Shown here one piece after another: positions 47,270 to 47,313 of a stretch of DNA of 47,313 nt; position 1 is the first letter of the stretch; every line of letters starts with the position of its first letter. This stretch comes from JAWXBG01 sp044375415 (GTDB lineage Bacteria; Bacteroidota; Bacteroidia; Flavobacteriales_D; Sanyastnellaceae): NCBI GenBank assembly GCA_044375415.1, contig JBILMS010000022.1:1-47313 (forward strand), given 5' to 3'. A program made the translations under genes and the position numbers. The notes under the pieces were generated by a model. That model was not told the DNA's origin, ran no database searches, and worked only from the letters and a program-made list of their open reading frames with translations.

Positions 47270-47313
47270 TTATTCAAGCCCTCTCCTTCCCTATTTGAAG
47301 TTTAATAGGAATT

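Overview
The window is a chromosomal segment of a member of the Bacteroidota, most likely class Flavobacteriia or a close relative. The evidence is a type IX secretion C-terminal sorting domain, a DUF6089 outer-membrane protein, lipoproteins with Bacteroidota-style signal peptides, menaquinone biosynthesis, near absence of Shine-Dalgarno sequences, and promoters of the Bacteroidota form TTG-N19-TAnnTTTG (exact copies before rpsU, the tRNA-tuf operon and a helix-hairpin-helix gene). I cannot name the genus.

Layout. 1-3.9 kb: the 5' part of mnmE, a DUF4143-type AAA ATPase behind an array of inverted GGACAA motifs, sucD, a cluster of three hairpin repeats, then an overlapping folK / deoxynucleoside kinase pair. 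4-11 kb: envelope genes (sppA, a TrmH-family methyltransferase, a DUF6089 protein, a VWA lipoprotein with a type IX sorting domain, a TPR/OmpA-like lipoprotein). 11.2-19.6 kb, minus strand: a menaquinone cluster menD-menB-menA-(membrane protein)-menC-menE followed by rdgB and accA; menF and menH are not here. 19.7-23 kb: an NAD(P)-binding protein, rpsF-rpsR-rplI, then a four-helix-bundle (S23/IVP-like) gene held between two 52-bp inverted heptamer arrays, then a YceI lipoprotein. 23-29.5 kb: dnaX with a strong candidate programmed frameshift site, an alanine/glycine symporter with an extracytoplasmic N-terminal domain, a ComEA-like protein, apt and an acyl-CoA dehydrogenase.

29.5-44.7 kb is the conserved translation/transcription block: rpsU, xerC, hpf, tRNA-Thr/Tyr/Gly/Thr, tuf, tRNA-Trp, secE, nusG, rplK-rplA-rplJ-rplL, rpoB, rpoC. 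It carries candidate RNA control structures in the tuf-tRNA-Trp gap, the rplK leader and the rplL-rpoB gap. From 44.7 kb to the end the DNA becomes accessory: degenerate GCG-rich repeats, a HigBA-type toxin-antitoxin pair, more of the same repeats, and a tyrosine recombinase with an unusual N-terminal domain. Directly downstream of it are palindromes built like tyrosine-recombinase core sites, and the window ends inside this region.

The best candidates for something undescribed are the inverted-array element around the four-helix-bundle gene, the recombinase with its palindromes, and the dnaX slippery site that would give a gamma-like product ending at the edge of the clamp-loader domains.
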